From assembly GCA_030917105.1 (NCBI GenBank), contig JAUPVI010000050.1:1-7449 (forward strand): a stretch of 7,449 nt of DNA. Direction: 5' to 3'. The notes under the pieces are model-generated. The model saw only the letters and a program-made list of their open reading frames with translations, was not told where the DNA came from and ran no database searches. The position numbers and the translations under genes were made by a program. Of the stretch, positions 1 to 6,908 are shown in pieces. Every line of letters begins with the position of its first letter. Position 1 is the stretch's first letter. Source of the stretch: Candidatus Babelota bacterium (lineage in GTDB: Bacteria > Babelota > Babeliae > Babelales > JAUPTZ01).

Positions 1-629
1 GCTAACGCATCTTGGATATAGGACCACTTTCTGGCTTCGCTGAATTCACCTGCTTGCTTCATTTTTTGTACCGACGTAAGAGCATCCATTGTATCGAGAA
101 TAGCACCAATCTCTTCCCCGCTTATAGCATGAGAACCGGTCGCAAGCGCGTCCTTGAACCGCTCAAAAACCAACCACATAGCCTCGGGTACCGATTCCTT
201 ATTCTCTGGCCATTCTCGCATAAATTCTTCTAACTTTTTTTGATATGACATGCCGTCAGCAATTAATAATTTACGAAGCAACATCGCGCGCCCAACAGCC
301 AATAATGCCGCTCCACCAAGCAATCCAACACCCGCTTTACCGTTCCCCTTAATCAGCTGGTGTGCACCAAAAGCGCCGACACCAACAGGAACCAACCCTG
401 AAACAATCCCAGCGAGTTCATACCGAGCAGACGCAATAGCTACCGAAGCAGGAGTCAAACTTTTTTTCAATTTTCGATATTTGGCAACCGCAACCGCATC
501 ACGGGGGGGCATCTTTTCTTTTGCCTGTGCTTGAGTTTTATTTCGTAATACATCAAACAACAAGCCATGCGTTGTCGTTAGCCAGCAACAAGAAACTAAA
601 CTGAGTAGTGCGATTCTAACTTTATTCAT
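1..629 (-). CDS. Exported two-segment hydrophobic protein, partial (C-terminus beyond left edge)
   Basis: Reading the minus strand from the ATG at 629-627 gives 209 complete codons with no stop before the window edge. The N-terminus (MNKVRIALLSLVSCCWLTTT) is a signal sequence. It could be cleaved after about residue 22, or be a short lipoprotein signal, since LVSC at residues 11-14 fits a lipobox. Two Gly/Ala-rich hydrophobic stretches follow at about 72-93 and 99-123, probably membrane helices. A soluble helical block then has WP-x3-E-x2-P at 140-148 and an EE-containing helix near 172. The start overlaps the stop of the upstream gene as ATGA, and GGAAAGAG just upstream can serve as ribosome binding site, so the two genes are probably co-transcribed and translationally coupled. 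The architecture and the block at 131-188 match the upstream gene, so I read the pair as paralogues. I recognise no family and assign no function. The gene is solid; cellular location is inferred. Confidence 0.85.
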   Translation of the reverse strand, partial: MNKVRIALLSLVSCCWLTTTHGLLFDVLRNKTQAQAKEKMPPRDAVAVAKYRKLKKSLTPASVAIASARYELAGIVSGLVPVGVGAFGAHQLIKGNGKAGVGLLGGAALLAVGRAMLLRKLLIADGMSYQKKLEEFMREWPENKESVPEAMWLVFERFKDALATGSHAISGEEIGAILDTMDALTSVQKMKQAGEFSEARKWSYIQDAL

Positions 630-1342
630 AAAGCTCTTTCCGACATTATCCACCGCCTATTTTTTTCTTCTTGTTTTTTGACTTGTTCATGCTGTTGGAT
701 TTGCTTTGTTAAGCGCTTAATCTGCAGACTCATAAGCGATTGCAGAAAACGATACATTTTTGCCGATTCTTCTGGCGTCATACGTAATTCGCCATCAACT
801 GAAAAACTCTTGTACATAGGCTCAATAATTTCTGAGATCAAAGGCGGCGCATTCTCGCGATATGATGGCCACATTGCCACAAACTGCGCAAACTTTTTGG
901 CCTCATTGGCTTTCGCTAAACGTGCTGCAACAAATTCATTAATGCGGTAGATCGCATATCCAAGCGTAACAGCTCCGGCCGCCCCCGCAAGTCTTTGTGT
1001 TGCCAGCTGGCTCGCAGAAGCGCCGCCACCGCGCTCACGACGTCTATTCGCATATTGAAGTAAAGCCGGCCCTACTATGCCTCCGCCAGCAGCAAGTCCA
1101 CTCGCAATAAATACATTGCTAACACTACCCGCCATCTGCTTCGCTCGAGCTGGCCAACCAATGACTGGTGGCTGCGCCCCAAGATTCTTTAACGTTTCTT
1201 TACACATAGCAAGTTCTTTTACTGCTGCCTGAGGCCCGCGATGAACGTGAAAAAGCTCGGCTCCTACGTCTTCGTTGCCAACACTAGCCGCAAAGGCAGA
1301 ACCACTCATAAAGCAAAGAAGAAATACAGCGTACTGTTTCAT
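626..1342 (-). CDS. Exported two-segment hydrophobic protein, paralogue of the downstream gene
   Basis: This gene encodes 238 residues. The start at 1342 gives a textbook signal peptide (MKQYAVFLLCFMSGSAFA, then AS) with AGGA nine bases upstream. An in-frame TTG at 1423 would add 27 residues. It has AAGGAG only three bases before it, which is too close, and the extension would put a second hydrophobic segment ahead of the signal peptide, so I prefer 1342. After the signal peptide come a soluble part to about residue 72, a Gly/Ala-rich hydrophobic segment at about 73-95, a basic, Gly-rich loop (NRRRERGGGAS), a second hydrophobic segment at about 118-133, and a helical tail. The tail has WP-x3-E-x2-P at 158-166 and a charged Gln/Lys/Glu-rich end (about 205-232) likely to be a coiled coil. 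The block 149-207 aligns almost without gaps to the downstream protein. The stop overlaps the next start (ATGA). Family and function are not recognised; probably anchored in the inner membrane. Confidence 0.85.
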   Translation of the reverse strand: MKQYAVFLLCFMSGSAFAASVGNEDVGAELFHVHRGPQAAVKELAMCKETLKNLGAQPPVIGWPARAKQMAGSVSNVFIASGLAAGGGIVGPALLQYANRRRERGGGASASQLATQRLAGAAGAVTLGYAIYRINEFVAARLAKANEAKKFAQFVAMWPSYRENAPPLISEIIEPMYKSFSVDGELRMTPEESAKMYRFLQSLMSLQIKRLTKQIQQHEQVKKQEEKNRRWIMSERAL

Positions 1343-1509
1343 GAGCCCAATTCCTATAACGATGCAATGCATTTCTATATAAATTACCAAACAGAATAGA
1401 AAGATTACTAGGCTTCGCCGCAAATGCTCCTTGCTTCCCCTACTTTTGAGCTATATACTGTTTAGCATGTATCTATATAAGTTTCTCTTCTAACCCGTAA
1501 ACGTTTTGT
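1343..1509. promoter_or_regulatory. Divergent intergenic region between the minus-strand pair and dnaJ
   Basis: Both flanking transcription units must start within or near these 167 bases. For dnaJ the best -10 is TATAAG at 1476-1481 (5 of 6 to TATAAT), but no good -35 sits 17 bases upstream. TTGAGC at 1446-1451 is too far away. On the minus strand TATATAG near 1375-1381 is a possible -10, also without a clear -35. The words CTATATAC (1451-1458) and GTATCTATAT (1469-1478) form a loose inverted repeat that could be an operator. No CIRCE element (TTAGCACTC-N9-GAGTGCTAA), which often controls dnaJ, is present. There is no recognisable Shine-Dalgarno before the dnaJ ATG. The precise promoter positions are weak guesses. 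Confidence 0.35.
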
Positions 1510-2625
1510 ATGAGCAAAAAAAAAGATTACTACTCCATTCTTGGTCTGGAAAAAACCGCTTCTGATGCTGACATTAAAAAAGCCTACCGTAAACTGGCAA
1601 TGCAACACCATCCAGACCGCAACCCAAATGATAAAAAGGCTGAGGGCTTGTTTAAAGAGGCTACCGAAGCATATGAAATTTTGGGAGATAAAGATAAACG
1701 AGCTCGCTATGACAAGTATGGCCATGAAGGCATGCATGCCGGCTCTGATTACCACTCTTACGCAAACTCAAACGATATTTTCTCTCAATTCAGCGATATT
1801 TTTGGCAATATTTTCGGCCAACAGGCTGGACGCCAACAACGGCGATCAGGACCTACACCAACACAAGGCCATGACCTCGCATACGAAGTAACCATTTCGC
1901 TCAAAGAGGCCCTTGTCGGTTGTAAAAAAGAAATCAAAGTGTATCACTACATTCCATGCGATACCTGCAAGAATACTGGATGTAAGCCCGGCAAGACAGC
2001 AACCGCGTGTGGTACCTGTCACGGCAGCGGATCTACCACTATGCAGCAAGGCTTTTTTGCTTTTTCGCAACCATGCCATGCATGTTCGGGGAATGGTTTC
2101 ACGATTAGCGATCCATGTGCGACTTGCCGCGGGCAATCACGGGTACAAAAATATGAGACCTTAACTGTGACCATTCCTGCTGGCATTTATCGTGGTGCAG
2201 ATCTCCGCATCACTAACAAAGGGGACGCGGGCACATTTGCTGGTCCAGCAGGAAATTTGTACGTAAAAGTCAGCATCACTCCAGACGCAAACTTTCAACG
2301 ACGCGATAATGATCTTGTATGCAATCTTACCTTAACCTATGCACAGCTTGTTCTTGGTGCTCAACTAGAAGTCGAATCGCTTGACGGCTCAACACATACC
2401 GTTAAGGTGCCAAAGGGATGCCCTGTCGGTCACGAAATTGTTATCGTTGGCAAAGGCTTTCCTCGACTGCAAGGCACAGGCGCAGGGAATTTAGTATATA
2501 TCGCACAATGCGCTATACCTAAAAAGCTAAGCTCAGAAGCAAAAGAGGCTCTTCTGGCCTATGACAAAGCAGTGGAACATGAAAATAGTGGCATTCGAGG
2601 ATTCTTCAAAAAATTCCTCGGCTAA
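1510..2625 (+). CDS. dnaJ: Chaperone protein DnaJ (Hsp40, type A)
   Basis: DnaJ is the cytosolic co-chaperone that delivers unfolded proteins to DnaK and stimulates its ATPase. The 371-residue length is normal for a type A DnaJ. The J-domain covers about 5-70, with the catalytic HPD at 34-36. The linker at about 75-118 carries the DIF repeats typical of the G/F region, though it is poor in glycine and rich in Ser, Gln and Phe. The zinc-finger domain has four CxxC pairs at 150/153, 167/170, 189/192 and 203/206. The C-terminal client-binding beta domains run from about 212 to 345, and the protein ends in a short Phe/Lys tail. Zinc repeat I reads CDTCKNTG and repeat IV reads CATCRGQS, so each lacks one glycine of the usual CxxCxGxG. 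All eight cysteines are present. The ATG at 1510 gives the canonical DYY start, although no Shine-Dalgarno is visible. No dnaK or grpE lies in the window. Confidence 0.97.
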   Translation: MSKKKDYYSILGLEKTASDADIKKAYRKLAMQHHPDRNPNDKKAEGLFKEATEAYEILGDKDKRARYDKYGHEGMHAGSDYHSYANSNDIFSQFSDIFGNIFGQQAGRQQRRSGPTPTQGHDLAYEVTISLKEALVGCKKEIKVYHYIPCDTCKNTGCKPGKTATACGTCHGSGSTTMQQGFFAFSQPCHACSGNGFTISDPCATCRGQSRVQKYETLTVTIPAGIYRGADLRITNKGDAGTFAGPAGNLYVKVSITPDANFQRRDNDLVCNLTLTYAQLVLGAQLEVESLDGSTHTVKVPKGCPVGHEIVIVGKGFPRLQGTGAGNLVYIAQCAIPKKLSSEAKEALLAYDKAVEHENSGIRGFFKKFLG

Positions 2626-2740
2626 AATAAGCGCATATCGTACATAATACCGCTCTTTTGCCGGATATCATTGCATTAGCTCTTGCCCGCTCTCTAGACT
2701 AAAACCTGATCTTTTTAGGCTTGATATAGAGAATAAAGGC

Positions 2741-2744
2741 AGGG
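2741..2744 (+). promoter_or_regulatory. Probable ribosome binding site of the 1212-residue protein gene
   Basis: AGGG lies six bases before the ATG at 2751, within the normal Shine-Dalgarno distance, and supports that start. The rest of the 125-base gap after dnaJ (2626-2750) shows neither an intrinsic terminator nor a convincing sigma-70 promoter. Read-through from dnaJ is therefore possible, but the gap is long for an operon. Confidence 0.45.
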
Positions 2745-2750
2745 TTTACC

Positions 2751-5700
2751 ATGAAAACGATATCGCGCAATCTTCTTGCATGCATAGCAGTCATTATGTG
2801 TCTTGGGCACTCTGCACAGGCTGAAGCCCCGGCTAGCGGTATTTCGCTTGCAACATATGAAGCCCAGCAATTAGCTCTCAATGAACAGCTTGCTGGGCTC
2901 AAACGAACTATATCTGCTCCCACACAGAGCTCTACGCAGCAAGCACGCCCGAGCGGCAAAGAAATAGTCGAAGAAAAGATAAGAAGCCTGCCAGCGAGTA
3001 TGCAATCACTCTCTCCCGAAGATCAAAAAGAACTGAGTGTTTTGCTGGGTAAAATTGGAGAGAAATATGGCGCTCCAATCCAGAAGTCAGCGGTCCAGTC
3101 TATTCTTCGCGATCCCGAAACATTGCGCGCCACAATTGCCCTAGTAAAAGTGCAGCATAAAAACTTGGACGAGTTGGTCGAAAATGTTGATGCACTAAAG
3201 CAGCTTTTAAGCAATCCTAAGGCACTGCTCGTTAAATACAAACAATCGACCTCGCAGCCAATACTTCCAAAAATGCTTGCCGCCATGAAAACGCTTAAAA
3301 CGCGTATGAGCCCATCAGAATGGTGGTCAACAATGACCGAGTTTGTTGGCCGCTTCTTTATTAAATTTTGGCATAACGTTTGGCAAATGGTGAGCACCGC
3401 CCTCATTTCAGTCATCGGGGAAGAAAAAATTTATGAGCTCAATCGCGACGGCACAGTCAAAACTGACGCACAAGGCAACAAGCTACCAAAACTAATCCCG
3501 CAATATCGTGTTAACGAGAATGGGGAAGCAGTAAAAGAGATGGTGCCAACTAAATGGTTTACCGCCCTTGCTGATGAAGAAAGTCTTTTGGGTCAATTGG
3601 TACAATCTGGTATCGATAAATCAATTATCAGTACTTTCAAATCCCTGGACCGCCTCTTCTACCGTCCAATTGTCAGCGATTTCCTTACTATCCCACTGTG
3701 GAAACTCTCACACGTTCACTACCAGCTTGCAATGACACAGCGGCGTACCCCAGACCAAGCGCTCATTACACCAAAAATTCTTTCCGACTACATCCTCAAA
3801 GAAAAAGACCCTGGTAAACTGCTCACCGCAGGTCTACCATTTAGCCTTCGTAGCATCATGGCAAACAAAGACGCTGCCGAGAAAAATAAGGTTCTTCAAG
3901 TCGCAGTCACTAAACACCTCTGGCAGATCTATCAACCAATTTGGAAAGACATCCAAGCCGAAGTAAAGGTAGGAATTAGTGCGACCGGCGAAGAGCAATA
4001 TGCACTCCGTGACGAAGACTACTATCTTCGTGGAGCTGGCGAACAACTACCTGCTCGCGCACCAACACTCCGCAGTAAAACAATAGATAAAGCGAAGGAA
4101 TTCAGCGAAAAAGTACAAGACGAAGTCAGTGGCATTATTAAAGACAGCTTAACGGCCAAAATCCAAGAAGGCCCGCTCACCCCATACCTGATGTATGCAA
4201 ACTTAGCCCTCAACATTCCACAAGCAATGTTTGGTATGCAGTTCACGTCAAAACCAACGACTGCGCTGACTGATGATGAAGGCACTGAAATCTCTCCTGA
4301 GCTTACTGCCGCTATAATGAAGGCTATTGATATCTGCGATGCTATCGCCCGCAAAGCCCGAGAGAACAACCAAGAGCAGCTTTCAGACAACGATACTGTT
4401 AACCTCGAATTTAAGCTTGCCCTCAGTCACAGCGCCATTGGGAAACCAACGGAATATAAAATAAGTATCGCGCCAACTACACTCAAAAAGCTGATGGAAC
4501 GGCAAGAGAGTGGGTTAAAGCGGTACCTCCCGTTTATGGAAGATCATTTGGCTGGAGAATCATATGAAAACTACTTTTCAAAACTGATCATCCCGCGCCT
4601 CGTTTTCAAGCTCTTCCCACAGCCAGTGCGTAAGAAACTTGGTATTCATACCATTGCTGACACTTCTGACTCCATAGAAATCATCAAGAAATACTATGCT
4701 ATAACATACAATACTATCGAATCCATCAGCAAATTAATGTCTACCATCAAGCAGTTTGAAGAAATGACAAACTTTGCTGGCCATTACGTTTTTGTTACCG
4801 ACAAGGTATATGACCTCATGCTCAGCGTGAACCGCCTTGTCGCTACCTTGCACCCAGCACCAAAAGATCCATGGGAAAAGAGAATTGCGGCATTTACCCG
4901 CTACGTAAAAGAGAAAACGGTTGGGCCATCTCTTAAAGACAGTGGCCATACTTCCTGGTACCAAATTAAAAACCAGGAGGCTTTCACTGTAACGCAACTG
5001 CAAAAAATTGCGTATGCTCAAGGAAAATCAGGCTATGCAACACAAAATCCAGTATTATTTTTGAGCAAAAAAGATATTTTCACCTATCTCAACGCAAAAA
5101 CCGCCGAAGAATTGAACGCTTTTAAAACAGCGCATTTCACCGGCAACAACGAACAAATACAAGAGACGGTGCGCCTCCAAAGCAGCAATATACATCTCAC
5201 GCCAGCACCAAAGAACCTCAATCCAATAACCTATCTTGACCTTAAGCGCACTATCCAACGAGCCTATAAAAATATAAAAGCCAATAAAGTAGAGACACCG
5301 AGTAACGATAATGATACCGTCCTAAAAGATGCATCATTAATTAATATGCCATCTAGCGGTCAATCAGCGGATAGCCGAATCAAGGAGATAACGAATCGGG
5401 CTACTGATGTCATACTTCAGACCTTTGGGCTCCTCTCTATGCACAAGACGGCAACGCATGATGAATTCTTTACAGGAACTGAGGCCCAAAGGAAACAGAA
5501 AAAAGAGGAGATAGTTGCAAAAGAATTTGCCTCCTTCACCGGGAATATCAATAGCGCTACATTCATGCTGGTAAGCCAAGTAAAAGAAATCTTCCATGTC
5601 CTGAGCCGTTTGTACGCCGAATGGGGATTGCGCGAAATTGCTGCCGCTTTTGATGCCCACTACTTAGCTACTGGCGAAGCAATCAAAGACTTACCGCTGA

Positions 5701-6389
5701 AAACCTTTGCAAAAATTGCCCGCAATGAATGGGGCGCACACTTAGTCGGTTACGGCGCAGACGAACTCCTCAAGAAAGCCCTCAAGCCTTTGATGAACCA
5801 GCTAGCCAAGATGCAGGAAAACAATATGTTTGGCGGGCAAGTGCTTAATCAAATGGCAAACAAACACATTGGCATGATTTTCGGGAACACCCACGGCCGC
5901 ACCAACGCCTACACCGCTGCGCGCACCCTCATGCATAATATTTTTGACTATGGTGTTTCAACCGCTCTTAAACCATCAAATCTTATGGCCACAGTCGCCA
6001 GCAACTTTATCCCAGGGATGAATAGCGACAAAGGCATAAAAGAAGCGCAAGATCTCATGCTCCATGCAAAAATGGCAGCTGAAAGCGGCCGCGCTCCAAA
6101 TCCAGTGATCGCTCACCGTCTGAAAAAAGCCGGATTTGACCCCGCAATGATGATGGCCCAACAACGCGGGCCAAATTTTATGATGGAAGAGCCTACTGAA
6201 GGCGAAACAGACCCAGGCGACGATGCGGAAGCGGCACAACAGCTAAGCCCTGCCCTCTTAAAGCTCCTTGAAGAAGCTGAGGAAGTTCACCGCACCCAAG
6301 GGCCTGATGCGGCCAAGAAGTTCATTCAAGAAAAAATGGACACATTAACTCCAGAAGAGCGAGAAGAACTAGCACAGTTCGGATTCTAG
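2751..6389 (+). CDS. Large exported protein of unknown function (1212 residues)
   Basis: The N-terminus has a clear Sec signal peptide: a basic start (MKTISRN), a hydrophobic core and a cleavage site at about SAQA-EA near residue 24. The mature protein is long, mostly helical in composition, and free of any domain I recognise. Visible landmarks follow. A helical N-terminal region ends near 185. An aromatic, hydrophobic stretch at about 191-223 (WWSTMTEF... to VIGE) could be a membrane-associated helix. A charged, turn-rich insert with two DG/NG turns lies at 229-269. Another polar insert lies at about 407-437, and a low-complexity polar linker at about 845-875. A Met-rich patch near 1132-1145 leads into a very acidic segment (about 1146-1160) and a Glu/Lys-rich helical tail. 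Very few cysteines are present in the mature part. The frame is unbroken over 3.6 kb and uses codons like its neighbours. It lies downstream of dnaJ on the same strand. It could be a periplasmic, outer-surface or secreted factor; a role as a host-directed effector would be speculation. Confidence 0.93.
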   Translation: MKTISRNLLACIAVIMCLGHSAQAEAPASGISLATYEAQQLALNEQLAGLKRTISAPTQSSTQQARPSGKEIVEEKIRSLPASMQSLSPEDQKELSVLLGKIGEKYGAPIQKSAVQSILRDPETLRATIALVKVQHKNLDELVENVDALKQLLSNPKALLVKYKQSTSQPILPKMLAAMKTLKTRMSPSEWWSTMTEFVGRFFIKFWHNVWQMVSTALISVIGEEKIYELNRDGTVKTDAQGNKLPKLIPQYRVNENGEAVKEMVPTKWFTALADEESLLGQLVQSGIDKSIISTFKSLDRLFYRPIVSDFLTIPLWKLSHVHYQLAMTQRRTPDQALITPKILSDYILKEKDPGKLLTAGLPFSLRSIMANKDAAEKNKVLQVAVTKHLWQIYQPIWKDIQAEVKVGISATGEEQYALRDEDYYLRGAGEQLPARAPTLRSKTIDKAKEFSEKVQDEVSGIIKDSLTAKIQEGPLTPYLMYANLALNIPQAMFGMQFTSKPTTALTDDEGTEISPELTAAIMKAIDICDAIARKARENNQEQLSDNDTVNLEFKLALSHSAIGKPTEYKISIAPTTLKKLMERQESGLKRYLPFMEDHLAGESYENYFSKLIIPRLVFKLFPQPVRKKLGIHTIADTSDSIEIIKKYYAITYNTIESISKLMSTIKQFEEMTNFAGHYVFVTDKVYDLMLSVNRLVATLHPAPKDPWEKRIAAFTRYVKEKTVGPSLKDSGHTSWYQIKNQEAFTVTQLQKIAYAQGKSGYATQNPVLFLSKKDIFTYLNAKTAEELNAFKTAHFTGNNEQIQETVRLQSSNIHLTPAPKNLNPITYLDLKRTIQRAYKNIKANKVETPSNDNDTVLKDASLINMPSSGQSADSRIKEITNRATDVILQTFGLLSMHKTATHDEFFTGTEAQRKQKKEEIVAKEFASFTGNINSATFMLVSQVKEIFHVLSRLYAEWGLREIAAAFDAHYLATGEAIKDLPLKTFAKIARNEWGAHLVGYGADELLKKALKPLMNQLAKMQENNMFGGQVLNQMANKHIGMIFGNTHGRTNAYTAARTLMHNIFDYGVSTALKPSNLMATVASNFIPGMNSDKGIKEAQDLMLHAKMAAESGRAPNPVIAHRLKKAGFDPAMMMAQQRGPNFMMEEPTEGETDPGDDAEAAQQLSPALLKLLEEAEEVHRTQGPDAAKKFIQEKMDTLTPEEREELAQFGF

Positions 6390-6418
6390 GCCACAACCAA
6401 TACGCAAGCAATGGACGT

Positions 6419-6459
6419 AAAAAAAGGCATCTCCAACAGTACACTACTGTTGAGACGCC
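6419..6459 (-). terminator. Intrinsic terminator, minus direction only
   Basis: On the minus strand a 15-pair stem (arms 6459-6445 and 6441-6426, loop 6442-6444) contains one G.U pair (6456/6429) and one bulged base (6434). It is followed at once by seven T residues (plus-strand A run 6419-6425). There is no T run after the stem in the plus direction, so it does not terminate the large plus-strand gene that ends at 6389. It lies about 450 bases past the stop of the minus-strand ATPase gene. It therefore ends either a long 3' UTR or a separate RNA gene. Confidence 0.85.
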
Positions 6460-6489
6460 AACATCGATAAACCCAGTCCAATAAAATAA

Positions 6490-6566
6490 GGGGACATTGC
6501 CTTGGAATAATGCATCTATAACGTACACCACACCTAAATAATTATAGAAGCAAAGGCAACATCCCC
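6490..6566 (-). other. Long hairpin B of the candidate RNA
   Basis: Outer arms 6490-6503 and 6553-6566 form 14 consecutive pairs on the minus strand, two of them G.U (C.A and A.C on the plus strand). An asymmetric internal loop (8 bases at 6504-6511 against 1 at 6552) leads to inner arms 6512-6521 and 6542-6551, which make 9 of 10 pairs with one T.T mismatch. The terminal loop is 6522-6541 (20 bases). In total about 23 pairs in 77 bases. The ends do not show an obvious target-site duplication, so a miniature transposable element is less likely than an RNA stem. Confidence 0.65.
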
Positions 6567-6577
6567 AATTTGCGTAC

Positions 6578-6631
6578 CAGCACGCGTACACCGTATCCCC
6601 CACAGCCGTACAAAACGGCATACGCGTACTG
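6578..6631 (-). other. 17-pair hairpin A of the candidate RNA, with a competing inner stem
   Basis: Arms 6578-6594 and 6615-6631 form 17 uninterrupted pairs on the minus strand. Fourteen are Watson-Crick and three are G.U; those three are A.C mismatches on the plus strand. The loop is 6595-6614. Inside it, GCCGT (6605-6609) can pair perfectly with ACGGC (6615-6619), which would open the last five pairs of the long stem. Two mutually exclusive folds are therefore possible. A run of five G residues on the minus strand (6597-6601) lies in the loop. Confidence 0.6.
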
Positions 6632-6731
6632 ATTCGATTTTCATACAAACAGCCGAAACGACACAAAGGCCGCACGGCAAAGAAAGTAAAATTTTTATAT
6701 TTAGAGAAGCGATGAAACCTGTAATTTCCGC

Positions 6732-6772
6732 AACAAGATGGTACTAATGTAAACCATTTTTCTGGTCTTGTC
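6732..6772 (-). other. Bulged hairpin C near the 5' end of the candidate RNA
   Basis: Arms 6732-6737 and 6767-6772 give six pairs on the minus strand (one G.U, A.C on the plus strand). Directly inside, ATGGT (6738-6742) pairs perfectly with ACCAT (6753-6757). A 9-base bulge (6758-6766) lies on one side only, and the loop is 6743-6752. It is the weakest of the three hairpins and could be chance in this A+T-rich stretch. Confidence 0.4.
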
Positions 6773-6792
6773 TATACGTAGAAACAAAAAAT

Positions 6793-6798
6793 ATTATA
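6793..6798 (-). promoter_or_regulatory. Possible -10 box of the candidate RNA
   Basis: A perfect TATAAT on the minus strand is placed so that transcription would start near 6786 and run into the terminator at 6459-6419. At 17 bases spacing the -35 position reads CTGTAA, only 3 of 6 to TTGACA, and there is no TG extension. The local sequence is A+T-rich, so chance occurrence is a real possibility. The stretch from here to the ATPase stop (6799-6908) holds nothing else I can name apart from the palindrome GAGGCCTC at 6891-6898. Confidence 0.3.
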
Positions 6799-6908
6799 TT
6801 GCCCATAAAAAACTCTTACAGAAATCTTTTGCGCTATGCGAAACAATTTTAGATATTTTTTTACCAAACCTTCTCTGGCAAGGCGGTTTCGAGGCCTCAA
6901 GCGTCTCT

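Larger units (their letters stand above)
6419..6786 (-). ncRNA. Candidate structured non-coding RNA of unknown class
   Basis: The 519-base gap between convergent genes is much longer than such gaps usually are and contains no plausible protein gene. It carries three long hairpins (6490-6566, 6578-6631, 6732-6772) followed, in minus orientation, by the intrinsic terminator at 6419-6459. Across these four structures I count seven A.C mismatches on the plus strand, and all seven are G.U pairs on the minus strand. This supports a transcript of minus polarity. The proposed 5' end comes from the TATAAT at 6793-6798 and gives roughly 370 nt, but no good -35 is seen. It could instead be the 3' UTR of the upstream ATPase mRNA. 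I looked for the conserved cores of RNase P RNA, tmRNA, SRP RNA and 6S RNA and did not find them. Function unknown. Confidence 0.45.

Noticed and set aside
12..534. Plus-strand reading frames at 12-233 and 250-534
   Set aside because: They lie opposite the left-edge minus-strand gene, which has a signal peptide, a coupled start and matches its neighbour; the plus-strand products have no sensible composition.
1343..1423. A 27-residue N-terminal extension of the second minus-strand gene from a TTG at 1423
   Set aside because: Although AAGGAG is nearby, its spacing of three bases is too short, and the start at 1342 has AGGA at nine bases and gives a clean signal peptide. It remains a minor alternative.
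2626..2750. A terminator or promoter between dnaJ and the large gene
   Set aside because: Only a three-pair CCG/CGG stem without a following T run, and no -35/-10 pair with acceptable spacing.
6490..6566. Miniature inverted-repeat transposable element
   Set aside because: No flanking target duplication is visible, and the arm mismatches fit G.U pairing on one strand, which points to RNA structure. A search for further copies in the genome would decide.
6322..6675. A 117-codon minus-strand reading frame in the convergent gap
   Set aside because: It starts with GTG without a ribosome binding site, is extremely rich in Cys, Trp and Tyr, runs straight through the hairpins and terminator, and ends inside the opposite gene. 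This is not protein-like composition.
6419..6786. RNase P RNA, tmRNA, 6S or SRP RNA as the identity of the candidate RNA
   Set aside because: No GAGGAAAGTC/ACAGAA core of RNase P in the right strand and order, no tRNA-like ends or tag frame of tmRNA, no SRP GGAAGGAAGCAG loop and no typical 6S central bubble. An ACAGAAA on the plus strand near 6829 stands alone.
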